Counted from the first letter of the stretch, positions 11,743 through 22,915 are shown. The stretch: DNA of 64,000 bases from Orientallactaga sibirica (GCA_036365145.1 JAEOAD010000015.1:11773501-11837500); one strand, 5' to 3'. Numbers and translations are program-made. The notes: generated by a model not told the origin, from the sequence alone.

Positions 11743-12189
11743 AAATGAAAAATAGATTGAGATTAATAATACCATATGTGTATAATGGAAATTTGCATAT
11801 TCAGTCTTTAGTATTGAACTCAAATACAGGTTAATACAAAATATTAAAGCCTAACTGCAATTATTAAAACTACCAAGCAAACAAAATAAACAAACATGAG
11901 ATTAAGAGACATTTGAGATGTGTCAAAATTTTTGATATTTGGTTTTGGACTTCCCACAAAGGAATAAATATGAGGGCAGATGCAGCAATATAAATTATAA
12001 TTGTGATGAATTTTCCAAAATTAATGAAATACATCAATGCACAATGCAAAACCCCAGTGAACCAAGAACTGAATAGACACAAAGAGCAGATTTTAGCACA
12101 TCATATCAAATTGTTACAAAAATTGAAGATAAACAAAAGGTCTTAACATCTAAGATAATATTTTAAGCCTAGTAAAAATTCATTTTTAA

Positions 12190-12345
12190 GAAAATATCCC
12201 AGTGTGGTGGCTCACAAACTATAATTCAAGCACTTGAGGACACTGTGGCCAAAAGATCACCCTAAATTCAAAACCGGCCTAATTTACATAATAAGTTCTT
12301 GATAAGACTGGGCTATAAATCTCCTCAAAAGTTAATAATTTTAAA
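12190..12345 (+). mobile_element. Old B1/PB1-like SINE
   Basis: CCCAGTGTGGTGGCTCACAA starts a strongly diverged 7SL-derived element that keeps the B1 order, ending in CTGGGCTATAAATCTCCTC and A-rich sequence. It interrupts the old L1. Confidence 0.6.
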
Positions 12346-12749
12346 AAGAATGCAAGGAAATTAAAGATGTTTCTCCAGGTTAACAGAAATTGAGAGAATT
12401 TCCCATCAACAGATCTGAACCAAAAGAAACACTCAAATGAATGCTTACTATGAGCAAAAATTATCTCATGAAAGCATAGTGTGCAGTTTGAAATAGAGTA
12501 CTAGAAAGGATAAGTATATGGTAAACATACAACAATAATCATGAAACAATAATAGAAATGCCTCAAAAAGCTTAAAATATCTGAAGAACAGAGCTGCTTG
12601 ACAGTAATGTATAATTCACAAATTATTAGCAAGTAAATTAAATAAAAAATTAATTAAAAGAAAGAAGAAAAATAATGTAAAACATATTAATTGAATTGAT
12701 AACTATGTAAATGCACAATGTATCTATAAACCCAACTAATTAGACAATG

Positions 12750-13135
12750 AGCAAGCCTGACAACCTTCACAAGGATGAAGACAGACACTAAGAATACTCA
12801 AAATGTATCAAAGCAAAAATCCAGAAGCTGCTGAGAGATCAACACTAAAGTAGGTTTAAAGCACACCATGAAGGGTCAGAGAATTTTGTGGAAGAGCGGG
12901 TAGAAAGATTGTAAGAGCTGCAGGGTGGGAGGGACTATCCAGAGGCATTGCCCCTCTCCCACAATAACTGACTGCTGCTCTCACCACTCATAACCCACAA
13001 CCCCATGGTGAATACCAGCAACCCCACTAAGGAGGGTCCTCAATGAAATGGGGGAAGGGAGGCCAGAAATGATGGTAGAAACACATGATGTGCCCATGCA
13101 ACGTTTTTATTTAATAAAAATAAATAATTAAGTGA
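12750..13135 (+). mobile_element. L1 3' UTR fragment (5'-truncated)
   Basis: It matches the terminal part of the 3' UTR at 14049-14634 and the reverse of those at 3879 and 34555: GGAAGAGCGGGTAGAAAGAT at 12890, CATAACCCACAACCCCATGG at 12988, GAGGGTCCTC at 13033, then an A-rich end at about 13110-13135. The left edge is approximate. Confidence 0.75.
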
Positions 13136-14033
13136 AAACTGTCATACTGAATTTTTAAAAGCAAAAGCTCCTCAAATACAGTATTTAAGGAAGAAAGAAG
13201 CCAATATAAATATGGAAAGATTGGACTATAGAATGATGGAAAACATCCTATGCAACATTAATGAAAGAAAAACTGATATAACTATGTTAATAACTGACAA
13301 AATAGACTTTAAGATAAAGAGAATTGTGGAAGTCACAGAAAATATTTCCCATAAGTAGAGGATTGACTTCATCAGGGAAAGATAATTAAAGATATAAACA
13401 TCCATTGGTGTGACTTAAATGTATATTCAAGGCAAAATTTAATTGAAAAGTAATAGAAAACCTAATTAAAGTAACTACAGAAAGCCATGGTAAGAGGCAT
13501 CAGTATACCTCTCAATAGCTGATAGATGAAACAAATGAAGACCTGCTTCCTAGGAGAATCTTGAATGAAGCAAACTTGACCTGGAATATTTAGAACACAG
13601 ATCCATTGATATCATGTTGACATTCTTAACATTCTCATATGTCACCTTTTCTAGAATAACTGTAATGTTGTGCCATAATGAATCTCCACAAAATCCAAAT
13701 GGTAAAATCATTCGATGTGAATAGCAGAAACAAAAAAATCAATGACAAAAAAGATAACAAATATTTCATTGTCTGGAATTTAATAGCATACTTCAAAACT
13801 ATCAATAAGTCAGAAGTAGTAAAATCAAAATTTAAAATAACATATTTTATAGCAACTGATAGCGAAGTTAAAAGAAAAACTAAGAGCTAGTGATTTGCAT
13901 TGAAAGTCACCAAAAGTAAGAAACTAACAAAAATAAGTATGGAAATTTATTTTAATGTTACTATAATGTTAATAACCATAAGCTGATTTTTTTGGAAAGA
14001 GATAAGTGATGAAATATAGCAAGACTGATCAAG

Positions 14034-14649
14034 AAAAAGAGAAAAAAGTGTGGGCTAGAAAAGGGCCGACACACATAAAATTCTCTCTAAAATATCTATG
14101 GCCATTCCATCTATCTAATAATACTAACTTCTCTCTCCATTGGAAAATTTGCTTATTTTTTTCAGATGGACAACAAACCTGAAGGGAGGATCAGCCTATC
14201 GCACCTCACCAGGGTCCCAGCTGAAACCATACAGTAACAGGGGAAAAGGGAAAGAGTACAGCTTTCTTGGTGAACCTGGCACCAGAATAAGGCTGAACGA
14301 AATAAACATAGAGAACATCCAACTCCTACTAAGCCAGATATCCAGAGACACAGAGGCTCCCAAGACCTCATCACCGAAGTAGAACTAAAAGGATCCCAAT
14401 GTGGCTCAGGGAAATTCACAGAAGAGGGGGCGGAAAGAATGTTAGAGCCCCATGTTGAGTCATTACGTACAGAGACTTTGCCTATCCCCCATAACTGTTG
14501 ACTACCCCCATAATGCATGACCCATATTCCCCAATGATGAGGGTCCCTTTGGAGGGGGGAGGACAAGGAGGAGGCTACCAGAGTCACCAACATGAATGTA
14601 AAAATAAATAATATAAAATAAAATAAAAAGAGAAAAAAGGCATGCTACC
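14034..14649 (+). mobile_element. Young L1 3' UTR insertion with perfect 15-bp TSD
   Basis: AAAAAGAGAAAAAAG is perfectly duplicated at 14034-14048 and 14635-14649. Between them, 14049-14634 holds only the last 586 bases of an L1 3' UTR plus an A-rich tail. It is homologous along its length to the reverse of 43565-44150. The perfect duplication marks a recent, strongly 5'-truncated insertion into the ancient L1. A 143-codon antisense frame (14162-14593, minus) lies inside. Confidence 0.93.
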
Positions 14650-14692
14650 AGTATTGGGAATTAAAGAGAACATATCATCACTATAGATCATA

Positions 14693-14811
14693 CGTGTGTG
14701 TGTGTGTGTGTTTGTGTGTGTGTACATATATATAGTATAATACTGCATGTATAAAGTATATATTATATATATATATGGTATATATCATATATATTTTACA
14801 CATATAATCAC
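14693..14811. repeat. (TG)n and TA-rich microsatellite
   Basis: A TG run (14693-14722, with one interruption) is followed by mixed TATATA blocks to about 14811. It lies between two pieces of the ancient L1 ORF2. Confidence 0.85.
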
Positions 14812-14911
14812 TTCACAAAAATACAGAGAACAATCCCGACAAAAAAGGACATATTCTTCAAAAATTACTTAGCTATAGCTGAGAGGTGAAGCAATAGAAA
14901 ATCTTTTTTCT

Positions 14912-17530
14912 GTGTTTTTTATTTTTTACATATTTTTTTATTAATTATGGACATACTCAGTATGTAAACAGCACATGTTGGTATCATCCTTACCCTCATC
15001 CATGCCCCCCTTCAAAAGGACCTTCCTCATTGTGGATGCTGGTTATCCCCATGGGGATTGTGAGTCGTGCATTGTGGGGGTAGCCATCAATTATGGCAAA
15101 GAAGCAGTGTTTCTGTATGTAATGTCCTAATTTGTGGCTCTAACAATTTTTCCTCCCCTTTTCTGCAAGTTTCCCTGAGCCATGTTGGGTTCATTTTAGG
15201 TCTACTTCATTAATGGGCTCTTAGGAGCCTCTGGATCTCTGGTTTGGTAGGAGCTGAGTGTCCTCAGTGTCTATCTCCTTCACCTTTGTGCTGATATCAG
15301 ATTCACTGAGAAAGCAGCACTCTTGCTTATTGCCACAATTCCTTTATGTTTTCAGCTCAGACTGGTGAAGTGCAATGGGTTATTTCTCTCCTCAGGGCTT
15401 GCTTCCATCTGAAAAAGAGAAGCAGATTCTCCAGTGGAGAATGAAGTTATCACAGGTTAACCATTGTTAGTTTAAAGAGAATTTAATGGGTGTAGGCCCT
15501 CTTGTAGCACAAGATTGGGAGGAGCTTGATATCGGAGAGCAACTTTTATCTGGATATGATTCTGACTTGTTTCCCAGTTCCAGATATGGGTTCCTTTCCA
15601 CTGAGCAGATCTGTTATCCAATTCAAGAGCAGCTGGTTATCCACCATGGCTGTGTGCCACTATTGCATTTGCGTGAGCATTAAGTCATGTTGTTTACTTC
15701 TGAGTAGCTTAGACCTCCAGTTGCTTGGACAGATGTTGGCTACTTTCCCCCAGTAGCTCAAGTAGCACCTTCTAGCAGTAGATGGACTAACTGTCTGGGA
15801 ACTGGCTCTCTTCCAGATTCCAGCCAGGTCTCTCCATGTTCCCTACCAACAGCATATGGTGTCTTTAGCAGTAGGGTCTTACCATTAACCTCTGGTGGTA
15901 ATCAACTGCTCTGATAGAAGTCTGTCTTGTCTTGGGAAACCTTGTAGGTCTCTCTGATCAACAGGTCATTGTGGGTGTTAATCGCATCCCAGTACAGGGA
16001 ATTATAGACCAGCACCAAGGGAAAAGAAAGAAAACTTAAAAAAAGAAAGAAAAAGAAAAAGAAAGAAACAGGAGAAACTTAAGGTTAGGCTTCATCTCAC
16101 CCTCTCCAGGGCCCTTTGATTCAGGTGTTCCCTCTAAGGTCCTGATGAGGGTTCAACATTTTAGTCTGTCTTCCAGGATATAGGATTTTATGATACCAGA
16201 TCCATTTGGGTTCACTTTTGTGTCTCCCCCCCCCCTTACCCTACCTCAAGCCATGCCCTCCCTGTTGAGCAGTACTTGAGATGCCTATTAGATATATCAG
16301 CATCTTGGGGTGATCCAGGTTAGGAGCCACAGATGGTAAAACCATACAATGATTGTCTTTCTGTGATTGGGTGAGTTCACTGAGTATGATCTATGCCAAG
16401 TGCAACCATTTTTCTACAAATTTCATTGTGTCGTGTTTTTTATAACTGCTGAGTAGTATTCCATCATGTAGATATACCACATCTTGGTTATCCATTCGTC
16501 CAATGATGGGCACCTGGATTGATTCTATTTCTTAGCTATGATGAATTGAGCATTATAAACATGGTTGAGCAAATATCTCTGAACTGAGGAATGGAGCTTT
16601 TAAGATAAATGCCTAGTAAGGGAATAACTGGGTCTGTTGGTAACTCTATACTCAACCTTTTTAGGAGTCTCCAAATTGCTTTCCATAGTGGCTGTACAAG
16701 CTTACATTCCCACTAACAGTGAATGAGGGTTCCTATTTCTACACACCCTTGCCAGCATTTGTTGTCATTAGATTTTTTAAGGTTTGCTATACTTACTGGA
16801 GTAAGGTGGAATCACATAGTTGTTTAAATTTGCATTTCCCTGATGGTTAGGTATGTTGAACATTTTCTTAAGTGTGTATTTGCCATTTGTATTTCTTACT
16901 TTTAGAACTCCCTATTCAGTTCTCTGCCCCACTTTATGAGTGAGTTGTTTGATTTTCTTATTGTTTAGGTAGGTTTTTGTGTTTGTTCTTTGTAGATTTT
17001 AGAAATTAGGCCTCTGTCAGTTGTATAGCTGGCAAAATTTTTCTCCCCTTCTGTGAATAGTCTATTGGCTCTGCTTATAGCTATGTTCATCTGTGAAAAA
17101 CCTTTCAGCTTCCTTAGATCCCAATGTTTGAGTGATTGTTTAAATTCTTGAGCTACTAGGGTTTTGTTAAGGAAGTCATTTCCCACTCTATATTGTGGAA
17201 AGTTCCTCCTCCGATTTTTTCTTCCAATAGTAGCAGAGTTTTTGGTCTTATATTGAGGTCTTTAATCCATTTGGACTTGATTTTTTTATTTTTATTTACT
17301 TATTTATTAGAGACAGAAAGAGGGAGAGAGAAATAATGAAAATGGGTGCACCAGGGCCTCTAGCCACTGCAAACGAACTCCAAACACATGTGCATCTGGC
17401 TTATGTGGCACCAAGAGAATCAAAGTGGGCTCCTTAGGCTTCACAGGCATGGCTTTAACCACTAAGCCATCTTTTCAGCCTCCTGGACTTGATTTTTTTG
17501 CATGGCAAGATCTGTGGGTCCCATTATCTA
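14912..17530 (-). mobile_element. L1 LINE: long 3' UTR plus ORF2 3' portion
   Basis: On the minus strand this L1 runs from an A-rich end (14912-14945 as T) through a 3' UTR of about 1.4 kb (to about 16350) into the 3' part of ORF2 (about 16350-17530). Polypurine text on the plus strand at 16018-16075 is a polypyrimidine tract in L1 sense. The C11 run at 16226-16236 is a G run in L1 sense. Numerous stops break ORF2. It is inserted into the ancient plus-strand L1, and a DIP at 17288-17483 is inserted into it. Confidence 0.88.
17272..17499 (-). mobile_element. DIP SINE with perfect 16-bp TSD, nested in L1
   Basis: TGGACTTGATTTTTTT is duplicated without a mismatch at 17272-17287 and 17484-17499. 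The element (17288-17483) is a minus-strand DIP that splits the ORF2 part of the L1. This is the third layer of a nest: ancient L1, then minus-strand L1, then DIP. Confidence 0.93.
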
Positions 17531-17732
17531 CTAAATAAATCAAATAATTTCCTAAAACTTTGTACACAAAGAAAGGAATAGATGGTTTCCAAATGCATAA
17601 TACAAATAGAATAAAAATCTTATATGGCTTTCAGATAATATAAAATGAGGCTATAATTGAAAATTCTTTTATATAACCAAACAGAATATCCAAATTTGGC
17701 CAGGTTACTATAAACAAGGAAAATTGCAGTCC

Positions 17733-17738
<6 letters not shown>

Positions 17739-17774
<36 letters not shown>
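17739..17774. repeat. (CA)18 microsatellite
   Basis: Thirty-six bases of uninterrupted CA within the ancient L1 reverse-transcriptase remnant. The uninterrupted run makes length polymorphism likely. Confidence 0.97.
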
Positions 17775-17776
<2 letters not shown>

Positions 17777-18302
17777 GACTAAAAGAGAAAACTATAAGGA
17801 AAATTTTAGTAGAGATAAGTAATATATTAAAAAGGTTGTATATCCTGTTTAGTAAGTTGGAATAATTTAAGAAAGCTCAAGATTGATCAATGTGTGGAAA
17901 ATGAGAAAAATCACATTTCAATGGATGTAGGAAAAAGCATTTTAAAAATTGAATACCTATTCATGATCTAACTTTAGACAAGCAAATAATGCTCTGATTT
18001 TGAATACCTTTTTTTAAAAACCTACAGCCAACATCAAACTAAATGTTGGAATATTTACAGTTTACCCCCCTGAGTCTGCGTACAAGAGAGGGATGTTCTT
18101 TGTTACTTCTTCTAATGAACATTCTCCTGGTGGTCCCACCAAGTGCAATCAAGCCAAGAAAACAAATCAGTCATAAGAATTGGAAAGGAATGATAATGAC
18201 TGGAGTATGAACTTTAACATTTGCCTAATGGCAAAACAATATATTTAAAAAGTAAATATAGCCAAGATACTGGATAGAAAATTAGCATAAAAGCATCAGC
18301 TG

Positions 18303-18310
<8 letters not shown>

Positions 18311-18345
<35 letters not shown>
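18311..18345. repeat. (TG)n microsatellite
   Basis: About 35 bases of pure TG preceded by a short TATATA run, at the right end of recognisable ancient L1 ORF2. Confidence 0.95.
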
Positions 18346-18348
<3 letters not shown>

Positions 18349-18430
18349 GGTAGGTATGTAGAAATGATAAATGATATTTAAGAATGCTACATGGGAAACT
18401 GCAAATGTGTTGAAATATTTTGAAAAGTTT

Positions 18431-18560
18431 TAGCTGGGCTTGGTAATGATTGTCTGTGATCCCAAAATTCTGGAGGATGAATCAGAAAGATAGAAAGTTC
18501 CAAGCCATAATTGGCTATACAGTAAGTATAATCTTAGCATAAGACCTAGTGTTTAATTTT
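18431..18560 (+). mobile_element. Old B1-like SINE
   Basis: AGCTGGGCTTGGTAATGATT opens a strongly diverged 7SL-derived element: GATCCCAAAATTCTGGAGG and GGCTATACAGTAAG keep the B1 order. The copy is old. Confidence 0.6.
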
Positions 18561-18769
18561 AAAAAACCACGTACACACTTTGTTAAAGATCTAAGTTAAT
18601 GGAGAGAGACAAAGTCATACTTATAACTTATAGGTACTATGTTGTTTAACATAGTCAATTTTCTTTATTCAATCCAAAAGTTTTGATTTCATTAAACCCC
18701 AAACAATTGTAGAAAATAATAGGCTGTTTCTAAAATTTGTTTGCAGATGAAAGTAAATGTCTTAAGGTG

Positions 18770-18955
18770 TTTTTTTTTTTTTTAACTTTGGAGCAAGTTT
18801 AGATTTATATAAATTTGCAACTACAGTACAGAGAATTTCTTATGTATCTTACACCCAGTTTTCCTCATTGACACCCTACACTAGCATCACAACTAATCAA
18901 TGTATAGTGATACACTGTGAACAACCAAAGCCTATACTTCATGTGATTCTCCTCA
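18770..18955 (-). mobile_element. Old mammalian L1 3' end fragment
   Basis: The T run at 18770-18783, then GGAGCAAGTTTAGATTTATA, TACAGAGAATTTCTTATG and ATTGACACCCTACACTAGCA, resemble the reversed 3' UTR text of old placental L1M families. The family call comes from memory, not a search. Confidence 0.55.
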
Positions 18956-19031
18956 GGCAACCTAAAATCTAGAGATTTTACCACATTTGAAGACTTATTA
19001 TAAAGATGTTGTAATTAAGAGTTTATAATTA

Positions 19032-19415
19032 GGATTGGGGAGAAGGCTCAGAAGTTAACAGTGCTTGCTACATGATAGACTGAGAGGGCTTGATACTGCT
19101 TAATTTTGATTCCCCAGCAGCCATGTAAATAACTGGGCATGGCCAGTCCTGTAGGGGACAGAGACCATAGATTCCCTGCAGGCTTGCTTTGTGAAAAAGG
19201 TGAAAATGGCTGTTCTGGGTTGAGTGAGAGATCTGGTCTTAAGGAAACAGGCAGATGAGCAAAAAGAGGAAGACATCGGACACTCCCAATGGCTCCCAAT
19301 TATATACACACAGGATGCACACATCTGCACACAAACACACATGTATACACTGCACACACATCACAACACACACCACATCACAGATAGTCTACATACACAC
19401 ACATGTGCATGTATG
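19032..19415 (+). mobile_element. B4-like SINE with CA-rich tail
   Basis: GGGGAGAAGGCTCAGAAGTT is the tRNA-like head. A diverged B1-type body follows, and then a long CACACA/ACATGTAT-rich tail (19306-19415). Overlapping small frames here only reflect the repeat. Confidence 0.65.
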
Positions 19416-20639
19416 CCACAGAAAGAGAAGTGGTATCATTAGCAAAAGCACAGACCAATTTATCAATGGTCCAGGACAGAATCTAGAAATAGACTCATAC
19501 TGTCACTATTGTTCTGTCGGTAATTCTGATTATATTTGTCTGATAAAGCTTTTGAAAATCATATTATTAAAGAATCCTTTTGCTGATGTTTTTGAAAAGA
19601 TTATGCTAAAAAACATTCTCTCTGATAGCCTTTTTTGTAAGTCTTTCTTTATAATTCAGTCATATTGAGTTTCTATGTCTTAGAGGTGTTTGGATAGAAT
19701 TCAGTAAATCTGGATAGAATTCACTGTTGTTCATTTCTTCATTCCTTCATGTTATATACCATGATGGATTTTCCCAATGTCATACTCCAAGGAATTGCTC
19801 TTTCTTCAGTGTACTCAGTCTATTCTTTTTCTCATTCTTCTATTTCATTTCCAATTTTCTAATGGTTTTTAATGTCTACGTTTAATCTTTCATAACTTCT
19901 AATTCTTCCATGATGTTCGTTCCTCCTTCAGCTATTTGAGAATTTTAAACATCCAGTGTTTATTTTAAAGTCTTTTCCAAATACCTCAATCATCTCTATA
20001 TTGTCAGGAGTAAACAGTCCCATCTGTTGGTTCTTTTGACGTCCTTTCTTGGCACCAAAATCCTCATACACTTTGCCGCATTTCTTTCTCCCTTTCCATC
20101 TACTATTGGAATGTTCACTTTTTAAAATTCCATTTCGTCTTATGCTCCCCTGGGTTGGAAGTTTTATTTTACATTTTAATTTTTGAAATGGTTAGACTTC
20201 AATTTTTAACATCGATGATTCATTTTAAGATGTCAAATAGTGTCATCTCTACATTTGTAGCAGATTTGTATCACTTCAGAACGACATGGGTACACTTAAG
20301 CCTCTAGTCATGTTGGAAGCTTAACTGCTAGTGAACTTTCTCTCACACCATAAACAATGAGAAGTCTTGGTTTAAAATATGTGAAATAACTGTTTTTGGA
20401 CCTTGGGCAATTGGCTGTACAGTACTAGGTTCCCTGAGGGAAGGAAATAAACAAAGTGAAACTAATGAGCATCTTGTTTTTCTCCCTGGAGATATTTTTT
20501 ATTCTGAAGTTGGGGTGTATGGGAGGGGGTCTCAGCAAAACTTGGTGATTTTGCTGAGTTGAGAGATTGAAGCACTGGAGGCTGATACTCCTGGAATCTG
20601 ATAACAGAGCTCTGGAAAGGAAGAAGCTACAAATGGGAA
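19416..20639. other. Unassigned stretch, possibly decayed LINE
   Basis: No gene was seen. GGATAGAATTCA occurs twice 20 bases apart (19692 and 19712), a phrase like reversed L1 ORF2, so part may be old minus-strand L1. The rest is not recognisable. Confidence 0.35.
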
Positions 20640-20811
20640 TCATAGTAGACAACTGCTATTCTAGTCCATTGAGACTGCTATAACCTGGGTCCACTATAAA
20701 CAATGGAAATTCCTCTCTCACAGTTAAGGAAACTGAAAAATTCAAGATAAAGGTGCTGGGATACTGCACTTGATTAGGGCTGTTGGGCTTTCTGAATGAT
20801 AGACAGGTTTT

Positions 20812-21239
20812 TGTTGGGGTCCTTCTAGGGCCAGCCCAGGAGGGACAGCGGGGTCTCTGCTGAGTAGGGGGTGAGAGGCACAGAGTCATGACACAGACTC
20901 TGGGAGTTGGCTGGAAGCAGGCAGAGGGTGAGCTGCTGTAAACTCATTTATTCAAGGAAGTGTAGGGGTTTAAAGGGTTTGGCTGGCCAATCATGGTATG
21001 AGATGGTTCCCTTCTTGTGACCAATGACAGCCTGTCTCCAGGCAGATCATCTCACAGCAGGTTTCTCATGAGCATGGGACTGTAGCTGTTGTCATGGCAG
21101 GCCTGTGTAGGATGCCACATCCACAGAAGCCACTTCCATAATTGTAGACAATATCCCATGGTAATTCCTTCCCTTCCCTCACTTTCCCCTTTGAAACTCC
21201 ACTCTCCATCATATCCCCTCCCCCTCTCAAGCAGTCTCT
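20812..21239 (-). mobile_element. Solo ERV LTR inserted in the MLT1-like LTR
   Basis: On the minus strand this GC-richer block has promoter-like and polyadenylation-like signals in LTR order: ATTGG boxes (CCAAT on plus at 21021-21025 and 20987-20991), a CTTTAAA TATA-like box (about 20970-20976), AATAAA (20947-20952 reversed), and a downstream U5-like stretch ending ...GACCCCAACA at 20812. It interrupts the colinear MLT1-like LTR, which shows that it is inserted. The outer (5') edge lies somewhere in 21090-21239 and I could not fix it. ERV class is unresolved. Confidence 0.65.
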
Positions 21240-21263
21240 GTTTTAGTTATGATGGTCTTGAAA

Positions 21264-21467
21264 GAACACTAATCTGGATTCAGTGGTTAAAGCACTTGCC
21301 TACAAAGCCAAAGAACCCAGGTTTCATTCCCCAGGGCCCACAGGGGGTGCATGTATCTGGAGTTTGCTTGCAGCAGCCCAAGGCCCTGGCATACCCATTC
21401 TCTCTCTCTCCTTCTTTCTCCCCCAATAATAAATCAATAAAATAATAAAACAAGATGAATACTAATC
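21264..21467 (+). mobile_element. DIP SINE, 5'-truncated, with TSD
   Basis: GAACACTAATC (21264-21274) and GAATACTAATC (21457-21467) flank an element that starts part-way through the DIP head at TGGATTCAGTGGTT and ends in an AATAAATCAATAAAATAAT-type tail. One TSD mismatch and several body changes suggest an older copy. Confidence 0.82.
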
Positions 21468-21600
21468 CATCTATGAGAATTGTGCTCTCTTGACCTAATC
21501 ATCTTCCAAATGCCCCATCTTCTAGCTCACCATAGGTGAAAGGATTCCAATACACAAACTCTGAGAGTTGAGGGGAACATATTCACACCATAGCATCTGC

Positions 21601-22169
21601 TTTTAAAACTTTTTTCCTGAATACCCAAGAAAGCTTGATTAAGATACTACCAAGACAGTGAAAGAACTAGGAGAGAGTTTGGGTTGGATAATTCCCAGAG
21701 CTCACATAAGAATAGGAGAATTTTAAGTTCCATCTAGTCAGACCAGTGAGAATTTGCTGAAAACATAATTGCTTGATATATTTTTATTTCATGAATAACT
21801 CTTAGTAAAGCAAATTTCCTAATTGCAGAGTTCAGCTACCTTTGTTCTTCTATGGTAGCAATAGGATGATGACAATAAGTAAAGGGGCCAACCAAAGAGA
21901 TCACCTCTCCTGTGACTTCTGTTGCTACCTATATGCAGTGGGTCTTATCTTCCATTTTCCCTCTGTCACACTCAACCATCTACTGGATATCTTTACTGAA
22001 ACACATCTCAATGGATACACCATATTAGATAATGAAAGAATGAGTTAAAGTAACATATAGTGATATATCATAGGATTTACTAATTGCTTCATGTACTTAT
22101 GTTTTGCCTTTTAAACTTATCTAAAATATTGTGTGTGGGGGAAGAGGGTAGTCAAGCATCTAGGTCCAA
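21601..22169. other. Unassigned non-coding stretch
   Basis: No gene or clear repeat was recognised. Confidence 0.45.
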
Positions 22170-22265
22170 GACCTTGTTTGCCACTTCCTATGACCCCTTG
22201 AGAAATCATTTAACCTCTTTAAATGTTTTCTCATTAAGCATACACAATTGTCAGATTTGAGGACA
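22170..22265 (+). mobile_element. MIR SINE fragment
   Basis: The text TATGACCCCTTGAGAAATCATTTAACCTCTTTAAATG keeps the MIR core order (GACCTTGGGCAAGTCACTTAACCTCT in the family). It is short and diverged, as expected for a MIR, and is given in pieces here: key blocks are CATTTAACCTCTTTAAA and TTTTCTCATT. Confidence 0.6.
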
Positions 22266-22539
22266 AATGTAAATGGTCTTGTATATCTCCACTGCTGGTA
22301 AGCTGAAAAGAATTATACAACTATATGGCATGTTTACATGCTTGCACTCCCCAGCAGCAAGCAAGCCTCCATACCTTCATCAGTACCAGGCACATGAAAA
22401 GTGCTCATCCAGATATGATGAGCGAAAGACTGGCTGTATGCTGAAGTTTGAGGAGCACTAAAGCAAAAGGATCTGCTTTCAAAAGACTGAAAACAGGACT
22501 AGTACAATGTCTAGTTACCCCATTACTCATATGTCAATG

Positions 22540-22915
22540 AGATACCTGTACTGGCATGTTTATTGTGACATACTCAAAACAGCCAAGACAGAGAATCACT
22601 GAAAATGTTCATTAATAGATGAATAAGGAAAAATTTGGTATACATACTTAATGGAATATGAGTGAGTTTTATAAAAAGAATGAAATCTGTAATTTGTAGC
22701 AACATGATAGAAGTAGAGAACATTATGTTAACTAAAATTATCCAGGCACAGAATAATAGATATTACATGTTGTGACTTGTACATGGAAGCTGAAAATAAG
22801 TCTCCCAAAATAGGAAGAATAAGACCTACTGTTTTAGAGTGTGGTGGGTGACTATTTTTCACAACTTGTTATTATTTCAGACATAACTAAAAGAGAGGAG
22901 TTGAAAAATTCCCAA

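Larger units (their letters stand above)
11743..18300 (+). mobile_element. Ancient L1 LINE, colinear ORF1-tail/ORF2 remnants
   Basis: Despite heavy decay, L1 text appears in the expected order on the plus strand: the ORF1 C-terminal region (about 11980-12170 and 12345-12640), the ORF2 endonuclease region (about 13140-14030, with GACAAAATAGACTTTAAGAT at 13296), the region after the endonuclease (14650-14910), and the reverse-transcriptase part (17540-18300, with AATGGATGTAGGAAAAAGCA at 17919 and ACCTACAGCCAACATCAAAC at 18020). Younger insertions at 12190, 12750, 14049, 14700 and 14912 break it. All frames are shattered, so it is a fossil. Confidence 0.75.
20640..21600 (-). mobile_element. MLT1-like MaLR LTR, split by two later insertions
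   Basis: The reversed MLT1/MST text AGACTGCTATAACCTGGGTC, ATAAACAATGGAAATTCCTC and TCACAGTT (20668-20725) continues to about 20806. The rest reappears at 21240-21274 and 21457-21600, including GACCTAATCATCTTCCAAAT. The gaps are filled by another LTR (20812 to about 21239) and a DIP (21275-21456). The LTR is a solo remnant with no internal retroviral part. Confidence 0.65.

Noticed and set aside
14162..14593. Treating the 143-codon antisense frame as a host gene
   Set aside because: It lies fully within an L1 3' UTR insertion, so it is kept only as a mobile-element observation.
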